A stretch of 64,000 nt of DNA from the NCBI GenBank assembly GCA_020310875.1, contig CM035413.1, forward strand, positions 167,116,996 to 167,180,995, in the 5' to 3' direction. Positions within the stretch are counted from its first letter, which is position 1, and each line of letters opens with the position of its first letter. Below the pieces are notes generated by a model. That model was not told the origin of the DNA, did not search any database, and saw nothing but the letters and a program-made list of their open reading frames with translations. The position numbers and the translations under genes are program-made. Source of the DNA: Ceratopteris richardii. Its lineage: Eukaryota > Streptophyta > Polypodiopsida > Polypodiales > Pteridaceae. Shown in pieces: positions 1 to 12,800 of the stretch.

Positions 1-2231
1 AAAATGGCCTTGTTGAGTGCAGGAATAGGACAGTAGTTGAAATGGCTCGTTGTATGTTAAAGGCTCAAGACATGTCTGATTCATTCTCGGCAGAAGCAGT
101 CAATACAATAGCCTACATCCTCAATCGAAGCTACACAAAAGCACTGAAGGGGATGACTCCTCAAGAAGCATATTCTAGTAAAAAGCCTTCAGCTTTGCAT
201 TTCAAAATTTTTGGTTGTTTCTGTTATGCACATATTCTTGATTCAACAAGATCAAAGTTGGATTCAAAAAAGTGTGTCTTCCTAGGATATAGTGAAGAGT
301 CTAACGCATACAGGTTGTGGGATCCTGAGGTAAGGAAGATTTTTGTCAACCAAGATGTGGTGTTTGATGAATGACCACACTTAATAGAAGATAAAGGTAA
401 ATCTACTATCTCATCAAACGAAGAAATATCTCACCTTGTGCCTATCAAACGACAGGTTAAAGTTGAGGAGGAGGAAACATCTAATGGAGAAATTTCCTCA
501 ATAAAAAGCCAACCAGTTGTAGCTGCACAGCGTAAGCCACTACTGAAGTGGGCACAACAGCTCTTTGATGATCACAATCCACATGTAGATGTACCAGAAT
601 CATCCTCGGATGGATTATGAAGATCAAAGAGAATAGAGGAGAAAAGAAGAGCCTCAGAACACATTGTTAACATGGCTCTAATGGCAGATATCATGGGCTC
701 GATAAAGGAACCTACCACCATTGAAGAAGCCCTTGATGATCTAGGTTGGAGAGAGGCAATGCAGTCTGAGTATGATAGTATACTCAAAAATGAAACATGG
801 GATCTAGTCGACTTTCCACCAAAGAAGAAGGTAATAGGTACTAAATGGATTTGGAAAGCTAAGTATGAAGCAGATGGAACATTAGAGAAGTATAAGGCAA
901 GATTAGTTGCATAGGGTTTTTCACAGATCAAAGGATTTGATGTTCAAGAAAATTTTGCACCAATAGCACGCATGACAACTATTCGGACGGTACTTGCAGT
1001 AGCTGCACAAAAGGCCTGGCCTATTTTCCAGATGGATGTCAAATCTACATTTTTGACTGGTCACCTCAAGGAGGAGGTATATGTATCTCAACCACCAGGT
1101 TTTGAGGTGCCCTATTCAGAAAATAAAGTTTGCAGGTTGAAGAAAGCTTTGTATGGACTTAAGCAAGCTCCACGGGCTTGGTACCAACGGATAGATAATT
1201 TTTTCAAAAATATGGGTTTTGAAAGAAGTACTTCTGATGCTAACTTGTATGTAACGAAAAAAGGATAGCAAGATAGTTGTTGTCATTGTATATGTAGATG
1301 ATTTGATCATTACAGGAGATCAGGGGACTCATCAATCGTACTCGGATCAGCTTGGGAATTGAGTTTGAAATGACAGACTTAGGTCTACTCCATTTTTTTA
1401 TGGGAATTGAAGTATGGCAAAGGAAGGATGGCATTTTCATCTCACAACAAAAATATGCCAAAGAAATTCTCAAGGCATTTGGAATGATGGACTGCAAACC
1501 AACTAGCACACCTATGGAGGTAAATCATAAGCTATCTATGGATGATAACATGCCTGATGTAGATGCTAAGAAGTATAGGAAGCTCGTTGGAAGTCTTATT
1601 TTTCTGTGCAACACTAGACCAGACATTTGCTATGCTGTTGGAGTGTTAAGCAGGTTTTCCAACAAACCTAAGGAGAGTCACTAGAATGCTGGAATGCGAA
1701 TTCTAAGGTACATTGCAGGAACCTTGGATTTTGGTATTTTGTATACCACAGGTGATACACTTAAGGATATTATGATTCAGATTGGGCTGGAGATTGTGAT
1801 TCTAGAAAATCAATTTCTGGATATTGTTTCTCACTTGGTTCAGGAATATTTTCTTGGTTAAGTAAGAAGCAACCAACTCTCGCACTCTCCTCCACTGAAG
1901 CAGAGTACAAAGCAGCTTGTTTTGCTTCTTGTGAAGTAGTCTGGTTAAGGAGAATTCTTGCAGATCTAGGCTTTCCATCAAATATGCCGACTATACTCAA
2001 GTGTGATAATCAAAGTTGTATGGCTATTGCAAAGAACCCAGTATTTCATGCTCGCACCAAGCACATAGAAGTACAGTACCATTACATTCGTGAGCTAATT
2101 GAAGATGAAATGTGGAGCTAGAATATTTTCCAACAGAGGCAAATTGTGCTGACATATTCACTAAAGCACTTGGAAGAGAGCAGCTCAACAGGCATCTTCA
2201 ACAGATGGGCATAGGACCCAGACCTACTTGA
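1..2231 (+). pseudogene. Copia element A polyprotein, 3' part (integrase end, RT, RNase H), decayed
   Basis: The window opens inside a Ty1/copia pol. The first codons read NGLVECRNRT, the block around the catalytic Glu of the DDE integrase, followed by the integrase C-terminal region up to VVFDE (about 370). A TGA ends this frame at 372-374. A spacer follows, then reverse transcriptase: KWIWKAKYEADG near 843, MDVKSTFLTG near 1033, [15 protein letters not shown] near 1140 and YVDDLIITG near 1290, the RT active site. RNase H follows, with [10 protein letters not shown] near 1890 and the C-terminal His-rich block near 2050. Stops (for example TAG at 913) and a frameshift near 1265 break it into four pieces, so it is a relic. 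The 5' LTR, gag, protease and most of integrase lie outside the window. A polypurine tract and LTR follow directly. Family assignment is secure from the domain order integrase-RT-RNase H; I did not assign a lineage. Confidence 0.93.
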
Positions 2232-2250
2232 TTTATCATCGATAAACATT

Positions 2251-2259
2251 GAGGAGGGG
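2251..2259 (+). promoter_or_regulatory. Polypurine tract of copia element A
   Basis: GAGGAGGGG lies directly before the TGTTAG start of the LTR and about 20 bp after the end of the RNase H frame, where the plus-strand primer of a copia element belongs. Confidence 0.8.
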
Positions 2260-2999
2260 TGTTAGTATATGATCAATGTCTACCCCTCATGATTGTATGC
2301 GCATTTTGTAAGGCCCCCTTTATGAGGAGAAACCAAGCGTGCATTACCCAATTGATGGGAATCCCAACTTGCATGTTGGATGAAGGTCATATTGGACCAT
2401 GTAAGGTATTGTAAGGAAAGGGAGTTACCAGGGTCCCCAATTGTGGGATTCGGGGCAGCAGTGAGCAGCCCCGACTGGGGGTCCAAGGGGGCCAGCGGGC
2501 CGCTTGATTGGAGGGTCCGAGGGGGCCAATGGGCCCCTTGGTAGGGGTCCGGGGGCAGTGCCCTCGGTGCGACAGTAAAGGGAATATTCTATGGAATATT
2601 CCTTGTCGGAGTCAGATTTCATTTATATTTGTTAGGTCGGTTCAACGAGTCTAAGCCATGTATGGCAATTACGCCGACGGTGGCTGCCCATGCTCTACCA
2701 CCCATGTATAGCCACCCATGATAGGCCACCAATGATCTTATATATACATGACTTCTGCACTACCTGAGACATTGAGCTGAGCCAGCATACCTCTACCTTG
2801 TATCTCCCTGTCTAGAGTTATCTAGATCACCATTTAAGCTCTACCTTGAGAGCGCAGGGGTGGACAACGCCATCATCTTTGTACTTGATGCTAGTAGAAA
2901 ATTGTTGAGATTCTCCTATATATGTTATCTTCTCTACCATTGCTTCTGTGTTATATTGCGTAACTATTGTCTTACAATGTTATGTGATGATTGGTAACA
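2260..2999 (+). repeat. 3' LTR of copia element A (about 740 bp)
   Basis: It starts TGTTAG right after the polypurine tract and is closed by TAACA at 2995-2999, giving inverted ends of the TG...CA type. The right end is inferred: sequence of a different copia element begins within a few bases (WHKR block at about 3020), which suggests that A inserted into D. The 5' partner LTR is not in the window, so the end cannot be checked by alignment. A TATATATA box at about 2739 fits the LTR promoter. The segment 2476-2556 is very G-rich, with near-repeated words of the type GGGTCCGAGGGGGCCAATGG, unlike its AT-rich surroundings. Confidence 0.7.
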
Positions 3000-3004
3000 A
3001 AAGG

Positions 3005-5150
3005 ATCGGAGAGATTTATCTTTGGCACAAGAGGATAGGAAATATCAATATTCCCAAGTTAAAAAGCATGTGCAAAGCAGGTTTAGTGTAGGGACTACCA
3101 AATCTTGAAGGCTAAGATCTACATGATTTTTGTGATGCTTGTCTGCTAGGTAATCACACAAGAAAGCCATTTTCAAGGAGTGAGTATAGATCCTATAAGC
3201 TCTTGGAGCTTATACACTTAGATGTATGGAGCCCTAGCAGAGAGGCTTGATTGGGAGGAGCTAGGTACTTTTTTACTTTCATTGATGATCACTAAAGAAA
3301 GGTATGGCTATATGTTATCAAGGAAAAATCAGAAGTGCTTTCATGCTTTCAAAAATTTAGGTCCCTTGTTGAGAAAGAATGTGATGCACACATCAAGATA
3401 CTGATGTCAAATGGAGGGGGAGAGTATTTGTCCAAGGAAGTCACAAAGTACTTGTAGGACGATGGCATAAAGAGGCACTTTACATGGAGATACACCCATC
3501 AACAAAATGGTGTTGTAGAGAGGAAGAATAGGCATTTGGTTGAGATACCTAAATTTCTCATAAATGAAGGTAAGTTACAATTCTCTTATTGGGCTAAGGC
3601 CATGAATACAACTTGTTACTTGATAAATAGGGTTCCAACAAGTGGTGTGCACAACTTGGCTCCACATGAACTCTATTACGGCAAGAAACCAACCATGGAG
3701 CACCTCAAGGTATTTGGATGTGTATGATTTGTTTATGTTCCTAGTGAAGTGAGAACAAAGTTAGATCCCAAGAGTGAGAAATGTGTGTTCATTGGCTATG
3801 CAAAGGAGCAAAAAGGCTATAACTGCTACAAACCTCTCTTAAGAAAGCTATATGTGTCAAGAGATGTTGTGTTTGATGAGGCAAGGTCATGGTATGGAGA
3901 TAAGGGCAAGGAAAAGTTGGATGAAAAGGATCAAGAGAAGTATTCAGACTTTGATGTGCAGAATCAAGCTCAAGAGTCAATCACAATCAGTGGACCTAAG
4001 GCTTCTACATCTACGATACACTCGTATGATCACTCTTACAATTATGATTATGAAAGATCATCCCATACTTCAAAGTATAGAAGGCAACAAGAGATAGACT
4101 ATGACACTAGGGAAGCTCAAGAGTATTCAGAAGAGGAAGAGTTTGAGGAGTTCATTACTCCTAATTTAAAGCTCAGTAGACTCAAGAAGAAATATCCCAA
4201 AGGTCACGAGATGAGGTCAACAAGGAAGAAGGTACCCCCATAAAGGTATACATATGGTTCTTTCATGGCCAAGCACTATGCATACATGACAAATGTCATT
4301 GCAAATCAACAGCCAGATTCTTATGAGGAGGCAAAGACCAAACCAAAGTGGAGGAAGGCTATGTATGAATGGTCCAAATCTCTTAAAGAGAAAAACACTT
4401 GGGAACTAGAACCCAAGAAGGAAGGTGTGAAGAAATTTTAAAGAGGTGGGTGTACAAGACCAAGATGAATGCAGATGGCAACTTGGCAAGGTACAATGAT
4501 AGACTAGTAGCCAAAGGCTTCACATAGACATAAAGGGGTGGGTTATGAGGAGACTTCTAGACATATGGCAAATAAAGCTACCATTAGAGCTCTCATAGCC
4601 CTATGTGCAAGGAAGCTGGCCTATCTACAAGATGGACATAAAGAATGCTTTCTTGAATGGTGAGTTACAAGAAGAGGTGTTCATGGAACAACCTCAAGGG
4701 TATGTAGATCCAAAGCATCCTACCTATGTTTGCAGGTTGAAGAAGGCCTTGTATGGCCTAAAAGAAGCCCCAAGGGCTTGGAATCAGAGGCTAGTGGACT
4801 TCTTGAAGAGATGTGGTTTGTCTCCAAGTGATGCAAATACATCCTTGTATGTGAAGAAGACAAATGACAAGATATGTTTGATATGCATATATGTAGATGA
4901 TCTTCTTGTGACACGTGATGATGTAGGGGTAAGGACCATCAAAGAGAAGCTTGGAAGAGAGTTAAAAATCTCAGATTTAGGTGTGCTAAAGTACGTTCGT
5001 GGCATTGAGGTGATATATGGGGAAGAAGATAACTATCTCTCTCAAAAGAAGTAACTTCTAAATGTTTTGTTTAGGTTTGGCATGACAGATTGCAAACCAA
5101 GAGATCATCCTATGGATTCAAATGTCAAGTCAAGCAAGGAAGATGGTAGA
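3005..5150 (+). pseudogene. Copia element D fragment (GAG-pre-integrase, integrase, RT), decayed
   Basis: A second Ty1/copia relic begins with the GAG-pre-integrase block LWHKRIGNINIPKL at about 3019. Integrase follows: IHLDVWSPS near 3210, SNGGGEYLS near 3408, and NGVVERKNRH near 3508 containing the catalytic Glu. The usual Asp in the DGGGEY block is Asn here, so a catalytic residue is lost. The integrase tail runs to VVFDEARSW at about 3885. RT follows ([12 protein letters not shown] near 4625, [15 protein letters not shown] near 4738, [11 protein letters not shown] near 4890) and stops at TAA 5052-5054. Traces continue to about 5150 (FGMTDCKP). RNase H and the 3' LTR are missing or unrecognisable. 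Several stops and frameshifts are present. No gag is seen. The left end abuts the LTR of element A, so A probably landed in D. D is not the same copy as A, since its RT and integrase words differ clearly. Confidence 0.9.
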
Positions 5151-6762
5151 AGGTGAAGAGTCATCAAATGCATGGAAGTATTTTAGGTCATTGAAGACTA
5201 GCAGACATATACTCAAGGAAGCTCAAGGAGAGATTCATCCAAGGATCATGGAGAAAAAATGCAGCATTCCAAGCTAGGAAAACATAGAGGAGGAAACCAC
5301 ATGCACAGAGGAGGATTAAGGAGGAGCTATCAATCCCACACTTCCACTAGTCTCTTATAGGTATAGACATAGTCTGCGTATAACATTTGTAACTCCTTGT
5401 ATAGATATCGAATTTAAGAGTTTTAAAGTGAATTTTTTAGCTTATATATGTATGTTACTTTGCGCATGAGCGCTTATTGAAATAATATTTATTTGCAGAG
5501 AAAATTGGTGTATCTCTATAACCCTAAATTTTGCATATCCTAAATCTCTACATAGTCTATTTTGTACAGAAATGTTGACTGATCTAAACAGATCCATTTG
5601 TGGTGCTCTATAGCTTAGGCTCATAAAACCATAACAAGTGTGGCTGAAAGGTTAGGTGATTTCAATTAGTGTAAGGTAGGTGAAGCGGAGTTTTGTTGTA
5701 GGGTAGCAAAAAAGGTGTATGAAGGGGCCTAGGTATTGGGTTCATTTCACTTCTATTGTGCAAATTTGAGGGGTTAAATTCCATCAAGAACCCGAAATTC
5801 AGTCTTCTTATCACTACCTAGACTTGGTAACTCCAATTCCTTACAATACCTTAGATGGTCCAATTCAACCTTCATCCAACATACAAGTTATTCTTTTCTT
5901 TATTGTTATGTTATTATCAAATTCTAATCAATCAGAGGGAACTCCATCATCTCGTACCCATTCCTTGACTTCACATGTACCATTCGATATGAATTATGAT
6001 GATTTTTAATGTCAAGAGCATATTATATGTTGGTGTTATTCTTTTTATGGCTTGAATTGAAGACCACGCTATATAATAGTTCAAGGAATAATTCCACATT
6101 TGAAGAGCGTGGAAATAGTCATGAATCACCATACATGACTAGACCATTCATAATTGTCAATTCTACTAGTTCATTACCTACAAGTGATGAATTTTAGTGA
6201 ATTATGGGTTTGGTAGACCTCCAAGAGCACCTTTTAGTGAGAATTAGACATGATAATGTTTTGTGAAACTCTTTTAATAAAATTTAAATTTGATAATAAA
6301 AATCTATTTTGTGTACTTACATATATAAATTTGTGTTTTAAGTTTATTTTTCATTCATGTATGGAATACTAATGATTTTTATTGATGTATAAAAATTCCA
6401 GTATATGATATTAATGATCTTTCACCACACCATTCATAGTTACTAGTAAGACCTCATTTATCAAAGCATCCATGAGAAGTAATTCTCTAGAATATTCAAG
6501 ATTGAAAGAATTATATTCAAATGAAAAACTATAGGATGTATGCGATGATGATGATGATGGCATGGTGAAGTTTATTAAGGATTCGTATCAAAATAACAAC
6601 AAGAGAGTTGATAGTTCTAAAAATGAACAATATCTTTGATAACAATGTCTAAAGCATATATAGGAAAGAAGTCACTTGAAATGACGAAGTGCAAGTTTAC
6701 TTATTCTCAATCTTCAAAATCCTTTTGGATGGAGTAATGTATCTATTTTGGCACTATTAAGG
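5151..6762. other. Unassigned AT-rich DNA
   Basis: I see no coding domain, LTR pair or RNA gene here. Short open frames at 5824-6009 and 6009-6197 are low-complexity (Ser/Asn/Thr-rich), overlap end to end, and match nothing I recognise. The left end may include the eroded 3' tail of copia fragment D. Confidence 0.5.
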
Positions 6763-6913
<151 letters not shown>

Positions 6914-8048
6914 TCATAATAATTTTTTTCATGAGCTTGTAGGCTATTATTGGAAAGTTCTTACCAAGATAAAAAAGCTCCGCATGCATGGATTAATGAG
7001 TCTTCTTCAAAATTGAGAAAAGCATTATTATCACCTAAAGGAGTTCCTTTTCAATTTACAATGCAAGAAAAATTGATATTCTATTTTTTTTTCCATGTAA
7101 TCGTGAATGCATGCAAGCATTCGTTAATGAGTATGAACAAGGACTTCAAAACTTGCCAAGTAGAAGAGGAAGAAACAAAAGATATAGACATAATCTCGAT
7201 AGTAATGACAATACAAAAAAAATCTTCTTTCATGGATTGGTTGTATACTTGTATGCAACGAGCCAATGGAAATAATGAGCCAATTCCAAATGAGCAAATA
7301 GATTTAATGATAGGTTGTGAAAGAAAGTTAATTTTTTCTACTAATATTCTATTCTTGCACATATATTTATGTTTGTTTCTCTTCTAATAATTTATTTATT
7401 ATTGTAGGTCCATATTTACACAAATATGTGGGCTTATGGACAACATATCACAATCAAAGTTATCAATTCTTTGGATAAAATAGAGGATTCTAGCATTTTT
7501 TATTCTTTCAAGTAAATTTCATGTGCTAGCTCAAAAGATAGGGACCTTATAGATAGTGAACTTGGTTATGTAGGGACTGATATTGGTATCTACAAAATAT
7601 TCTTTTGTATCTTCAAATACATAAAACAGTGAGTCATAAAAAACGAGAACTATGTCATAAAAAGAGAACACCCTCTTCAAAAATCAAGCAAATGGCAGCT
7701 TATGTTTGAGATTCCTTTATATCAGTATACATATATTACAAAAATGAAGTGAAAACATGTGTTTTTTTGACATTTTTTGTCATTTTCTCATTAAAAAAGA
7801 GCTCAAAATGTAGTCAAAATTTCACTAGATAAGACATTGACATGTCCAAAATCTATATGATAAGACATTGACATGTCTAAAATATATATAAAGAATGTAA
7901 AACTGAATAATTCTTATACAAAAATAACATTTTAGACATATTTTCAATGGGTGGATATCTGATTGTTATTCAAAATTGCTACAAAACATGGTTTCATTAA
8001 CCAAACTACTTCGTGGCATTTACATAAGCACCAAAAATGTTAGAGAGT
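6914..8048. other. Unassigned AT-rich DNA between microsatellite and DUF7869-like relic
   Basis: The frame 6950-7387 is open for 145 codons but has no domain I recognise and a composition like the surrounding DNA. A 31-bp direct duplication lies at 7828-7889. Nothing else is supported. Confidence 0.45.
7828..7889. repeat. 31-bp tandem duplication
   Basis: The word GATAAGACATTGACATGTC begins at 7828 and again at 7859 with matching downstream sequence (AAAATCTATAT versus AAAATATATAT), giving two adjacent copies with period 31. Confidence 0.85.
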
Positions 8049-10770
8049 TTCAATGCAACTCACAACTATGCCGATCTATGTCTACACCCTCATCATCTAA
8101 TGCACTTGATTCAGTCTCATACTGTTGAGAGCTCTCTTCTTCTTCTTCTATATCCACAAGAGCTCTATCTTCATCCACGTACATACCAAATTTTGCAGGA
8201 TCATGCACAAATCTTCTTGTTTGCCTATGATTTCCTGTACTTTGGAAGCTTTTGTTTAATTATATTGATGGTTGCTTTCCTCAAGTGACCTGTTTTTGTC
8301 AAGGAAAAATCATAAACAAGAATATCTACATCATCCATTTTAAGAGTGGATGTGCTTCGAATGAACCTATTCGTTTAGTATCACACACCATTTCTAAGTT
8401 ATATTTACCTGTGAATGCATTACTACTTTTAGTGTAATACCAATGCACCATCAAAGCCTCTATTCTTGTCTGATCAATATCTTTAGTTATCTCTAAAACC
8501 TTTGCAATCCAAAATGGTGTGGTAGCCTCATCACCATCAGCAAGTACTGCAATAAGTGTTCCAACATTTATCTCTATTAAATTTCCTTGCCATCTTGCTT
8601 CCGTCTATTTTGTCATCCTTGGGCCTACATAAATATTTCTTTCTGGTGGATGTATAAAACTTTGAAGTGCATCTGCATTACATGCTAGGGCCACATTTGC
8701 AGATCTTTGTGTACAAAAATCCCATGTGAATGGAACATCAACTGGCCAATGACCTGCAATTGTATACTATATAATCTCTTCTTGATGATTGAAAAAGTCC
8801 TCCCACCAAGATACATCTTGATCTCCAGCATATTTTTTTGCACGCTCAATATGTCTCTTCTTTTCAATGAGTGCATGCATCTAGCTTTTACTTTGATCAA
8901 CCACATTTCCACATCTTTCTCTATTGTTTTTATCTTCATATGGTGATTGTTCTGCACCATACACTGTAGACAAATTAGGCACCTGCAATAAGAATCTGCA
9001 TCCCTCTTTAGGCTCCCACCCAGGAGAAGATGAATACTGCTTTGCAAATAAAAGGGTTATTTCATCAACCCTCCTCATCAAGAATACATGGTTGAAACTA
9101 ATATTGTGCAATGGAGCCAAAACCTTAGCACTGCTATCAAGGCCCATTGAGCAAAAGTTCTTAAAGTTATAAATCTGTGTGAGGTGTTGAACTTCTAGTT
9201 TTGGAGTATATGCTTCTGAAATCAGCTCAGATAAAATTAGAAGAGTAAAAGCATTGTTACATGCCAACTTCTTAGAGAAAGTATTGAACATTTGATCAAT
9301 GTGATCATGAGTGTGGCCAACCAGAAGGAAATTTACCTTAACCTTCTGAAATACCTATTTTTCAACAAGCATGCTTAAATATCCAAAGACTGTAGAATTT
9401 TTATTCTCTCTTGCAGTATTATCAAGTTGCAAATATAGAGTTGGTGGCAAAAGACCCTTCCATGATTGCAAAACCCGATGAATGACAGTAACTGTAAGGT
9501 TTGGATCATTATGCACATTCGGATATGTGAAGAAAACCTTGGACATTTTAGTTCCATTGTATACCAAAGCACCAACCAAATGCATCTACACAAGGACTTC
9601 ATCTCCAATGTCCTTAGGGATGCGATAAAAATGTGGCAAACAAGTTTTTTTTTTATCCATACCATCGATCAACAAACACATATAACGCTCCGGATTTTTG
9701 AGTGCTTTACTTCGATGATGAATTGCTTTCTTTCTCTCTAAAGCTTGAGTCTCACGACGGTTGTTAAGAAGGTTTTTAAAATTATCCTTTTCCTATGGTG
9801 TTGTAGCCCCCTTTGCCATGTTTTTCAAAGTGGTGCAAATTGAACATTCACCCATTCTAACTTTACAAGGAATAGACACATTGTTAAACTCTTCCTTCCA
9901 TAATCGAGTAAAGTGATGATACAACACATACTTCTCATTTCTATTTTCCATGTCTTCTCTATATATTTGAAATACCTCTCGGTGAGTAAAGTTATCTGAC
10001 AAGTGCAACCTTCTAGTTGTAGGCATAACCTCACAATGCAAGCTAGAATAGTTCATCATCCAATTCATTGCATGACGTCCAACACATCCTTTGGTCCCAA
10101 CATGGAACGTATCCAAAATGATATCCCCATTCATAAGCCCCTGTTGAACCCTATGTATTCTAAAATTTCCCACACCCATTGCAATTTTAAATGCAGCCCT
10201 ACAACATCACATCCCTTGACTAAAGAAATATTCAAAAGCAACATGTGTTACTGACATGTTATCCTCAATCATTTGCATGCGAGAAACAAGGTATATTTCC
10301 TGCCTTTCACTATCTAAATGGAGGAATTTCTGTCTTAGGTGCTTTAGTTTCTTCATTCCTAAATTGTACAAACATTTCAAACCACAACAATGCTTCACAA
10401 TATCCAATGCAATCTGTCTATCTGAAGTAAGAAATTTAAATCTTTTTTGACTTACTTCACGAGGCCTTCTTTTAAAACATATATTGAGCTTGCTTTGCTT
10501 TTTCGTTGCTCCACATGCACTTAAGTTAGAAGGGAGATCAATGGTTGGATCAGATGGGAGATCAAGAGGTGCATTTGGTTGAGCAGCATTACACTGTGAA
10601 TTGGATAACTTAAATGACTCAACAGAAAACATAGAATCATCACCACGTTCTAAACCATAGGGATCATCACTTATGAGGAAAGGGTCAACTAAGAACAATG
10701 AATCCAAAACTGTATCAATATGAGCAGAGGAAGCTGATGCCCAAGCATCCACTGAAAAGATTGAGCTCAT
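8049..10770 (-). pseudogene. Decayed intronless gene of the DUF7869-like (RNase H-fold, transposase-like) family
   Basis: One reading frame on the minus strand can be followed from an ATG at 10770 to a TGA at 8049-8051, about 900 codons, with about six in-frame stops (TGA at 10207-10209, then TAGs near 9796, 9358, 8883, 8771 and 8611) and one or two frameshifts near 8300. Order of parts: a polar N-terminus; a Cys-rich block HCCGLKCLYNLG near 10390 followed by an LR-x-F and LDSERQEIYL stretch; a region with CSICTTLKN near 9850; LQLDNTARENKNSTV near 9410; VGHTHDHIDQMFN near 9310; SSPGWEPKEGCRFLL near 9000; a small SH3-like-looking segment (FWIAKVLEI near 8510); and an acidic tail (DIEEEEESSQQ). 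The pair DN-x3-ENKN and GHTH-x2-D-x-F is what I know from proteins annotated as DUF7869. Their Asp residues sit where an RNase H-fold nuclease keeps its acidic residues, so a transposase-like role is an inference. I find no terminal inverted repeats. No introns are visible across 2.7 kb. Confidence 0.7.
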
Positions 10771-11133
10771 CTTCACTCAGTTCAAAGAAGATTGAAGATG
10801 AATTACCTTTTTAAATAAGTAGAAATCCAGATCAAGTGAAGATGTCACATCAAATGTCACATCAAGTAGATATGAAATCAAAAGGTCATTAAAGTAGATT
10901 AAAGTGCATTAAACATCAAATTACATCAAAGCCTAAAATTAAAGTACTTAATTACTCAGATATACACTAATAAGGGAACCAAAGATTTGATTCACTTTTG
11001 AAAGATGAGATACACAGTTGATTTCAAACTAGATATGAGTTATTGAGTCTTAGCATTATGAGTGAATCAAAATATATCCAAGTTGAGTTCCAATTGGATT
11101 AGATATTAAAAGTGTTTGGAGTAGTGCCATTGA

Positions 11134-11204
11134 AGATTTCAAGGATTAAGTTTTATTGTGGTCTTGGTTAAGATTTCAAGGATTAAGTTTTATTGTGGTC
11201 TTGG
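11134..11204. repeat. 37-bp tandem duplication
   Basis: AGATTTCAAGGATTAAGTTT begins at 11134 and again at 11171, and the identity continues through TATTGTGGTCTTGG in both copies. Confidence 0.92.
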
Positions 11205-11430
11205 CTAGATCTCAAAGAGGTATATTAAAGTATATTCAGAAAGAATTATGTGTAAAAGAGGTACACGGAAAAGTATATGTAAGAATTATGTGTAAAAGCT
11301 ATATTCGTGGCAAACTGCTTGTTACAAAAGATTTTCAAACGAATTTTGGATCTAAGATTTACCTGAACGTTGGATGCTATAAGATATCTTCATTTGATTT
11401 TCTCTTTTCTGCAAAGACAATGAGTGGCAT

Positions 11431-11476
11431 TTGAAATTACCAACCTATTTTGTTGAAATTACCAACCTATTTTGTT
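11431..11476. repeat. 22-bp tandem duplication
   Basis: TTGAAATTACCAACCTATTT begins at 11431 and again at 11453, both followed by TG. Confidence 0.92.
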
Positions 11477-11632
11477 GTTCAAGACGTTTGAACCCCAAAG
11501 TTCTTTGTTGAACATTTATTCATACATTGATTTTCCTTTTCAACAATGTGTTACAAGATAAATGTGAATCTGAACTGAAGTGAGAAAGATAAGACTATAA
11601 AGATGTCATTAATCTCCCATATTCAACACAAC

Positions 11633-12800
11633 TTAGACTTGATTTTTCCCCAAGCAAGGGATTCTAAGAAACAATTTATACATGAGATTAGCCTTCCTCA
11701 TGTACATACCATACTCTTGCCATTGAAGTGTAAATTTCATGCAAATGTATATAAATAGTTGCAAGGTCAACTTGTTCCAACTCTTCCACAGGGAGCATAC
11801 AAGATTCGAGCCTTTAGGGGAAACCGGAGTTGGAGAGAATAAGAGGATAAGGAGGTCCAAGTCCTTCCAACCAGGGGTGTCACCAACATAATCATGTTCT
11901 TGTTCCTAAAAATGAGTTTGGCCGAAGAGATCTCACAGTTACACCAAGCCTTGATGATTCATTTTGCCGGACCCGTCTTTTGTTGTGGTCCCCCGTCCAA
12001 AGAAAGTTTCTGCATATTCTTTCCATTTTCTTAAAATCTTGATCTTTTGGTCTCCAAAAAGAGAGAAAGTAAATGGTCAAGGAGATGAGGAAGGTATTAA
12101 TTACCGTGGCATGGCTCGTGAGGTTGATTTGCACACCCGTCCAATATGCTAACTTGTTGTCTAGTTTGGAAAGGATCCAATTTCATCGCTGCTCCATCGA
12201 GACACCAAAGCCCATCTGAATACTGAGTAGGTGGAAGATCTGACGATGGCCCGAAAAGCGATTTTAGAGTGGTTGATTTTGGAACCAGATGCCTCACAGA
12301 AAGTGTCAAGGCACCCTCAAAAGGCTTCAATGCTGGTTGAATCGTTATGCACAAATGTGATCATGTCATCTACAAAATGTCTCATGATCAACTGACCATG
12401 GGTGAAAGGTAGAGAGAGATGCTTAATAAGGCCCAATTCCATGTGATGTTGCACGAGATTGTTGAGCCCTTCTATGGAGATAGAGAGGAAAAGAGGGGCC
12501 AATGGGCATCCTTGCCTTATAGATCGTTTTAATCTGATAGCCTTCGATAACTGGCTGTGGACATTTATTTGTGTCAATGTATTCCCCAACAAAGTAGCAA
12601 TTATCTTAGTGAATTTCTTACTAGAGCCGAGGTCTTTAAGCAGTTGAAGAACAAAATCCCATTCTAGCGTGTCGTAGGCTTTATCAAAGTCAATTTTAAG
12701 GAATACATCTTGCTCGAACTCTTGAGCAAAATCGGGACCTTCCCGAATATCAATGATAGCTTCTAGCTACCGTTGATGAATCGTTTCTGGTCCTCGCTAA
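11633..12800 (-). pseudogene. LINE (L1-type non-LTR retrotransposon) ORF2 reverse transcriptase relic
   Basis: On the minus strand the sequence gives LINE-type RT blocks in order: FLKIDFDKAYDTLEW near 12680, the classic F-D-K-A-Y-D block; RSIRQGCPLAPLFLS near 12520, the RQGCPLSP block; HFVDDMITFV near 12375, the active-site block with FVDD in place of the more usual F/YADD; and the thumb region INTFLISLTIYFLSFW with FLWTG (about 12100-12000). A weaker C-terminal stretch may run to about 11633. Frameshifts (near 12325, 12110 and 12750) and stops break it. The endonuclease, ORF1, poly(A) tail and target duplication are not recognisable, so this is a truncated internal piece. It is the only non-LTR element I recognise in the window. 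Confidence 0.85.

Larger units (their letters stand above)
10771..11629. other. Unassigned DNA with two short tandem duplications
   Basis: This lies upstream of the DUF7869-like relic. It contains direct duplications at 11134-11204 and 11431-11476 and a repeated AAGAATTATGTGTAAAAG word near 11240 and 11281. I see no coding domain; the frame 11156-11434 is open only through these repeats. Confidence 0.5.

Noticed and set aside
572-1509. Minus-strand frames overlapping copia A
   Set aside because: Shadows of the + strand RT coding sequence, with no motifs of their own.
5824-6197. Two adjoining small frames as a possible host gene
   Set aside because: Low-complexity Ser/Thr/Asn composition, no domain, no conserved context.
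6950-7387. 145-codon frame as a gene
   Set aside because: No recognisable domain; the composition matches the AT-rich surroundings.
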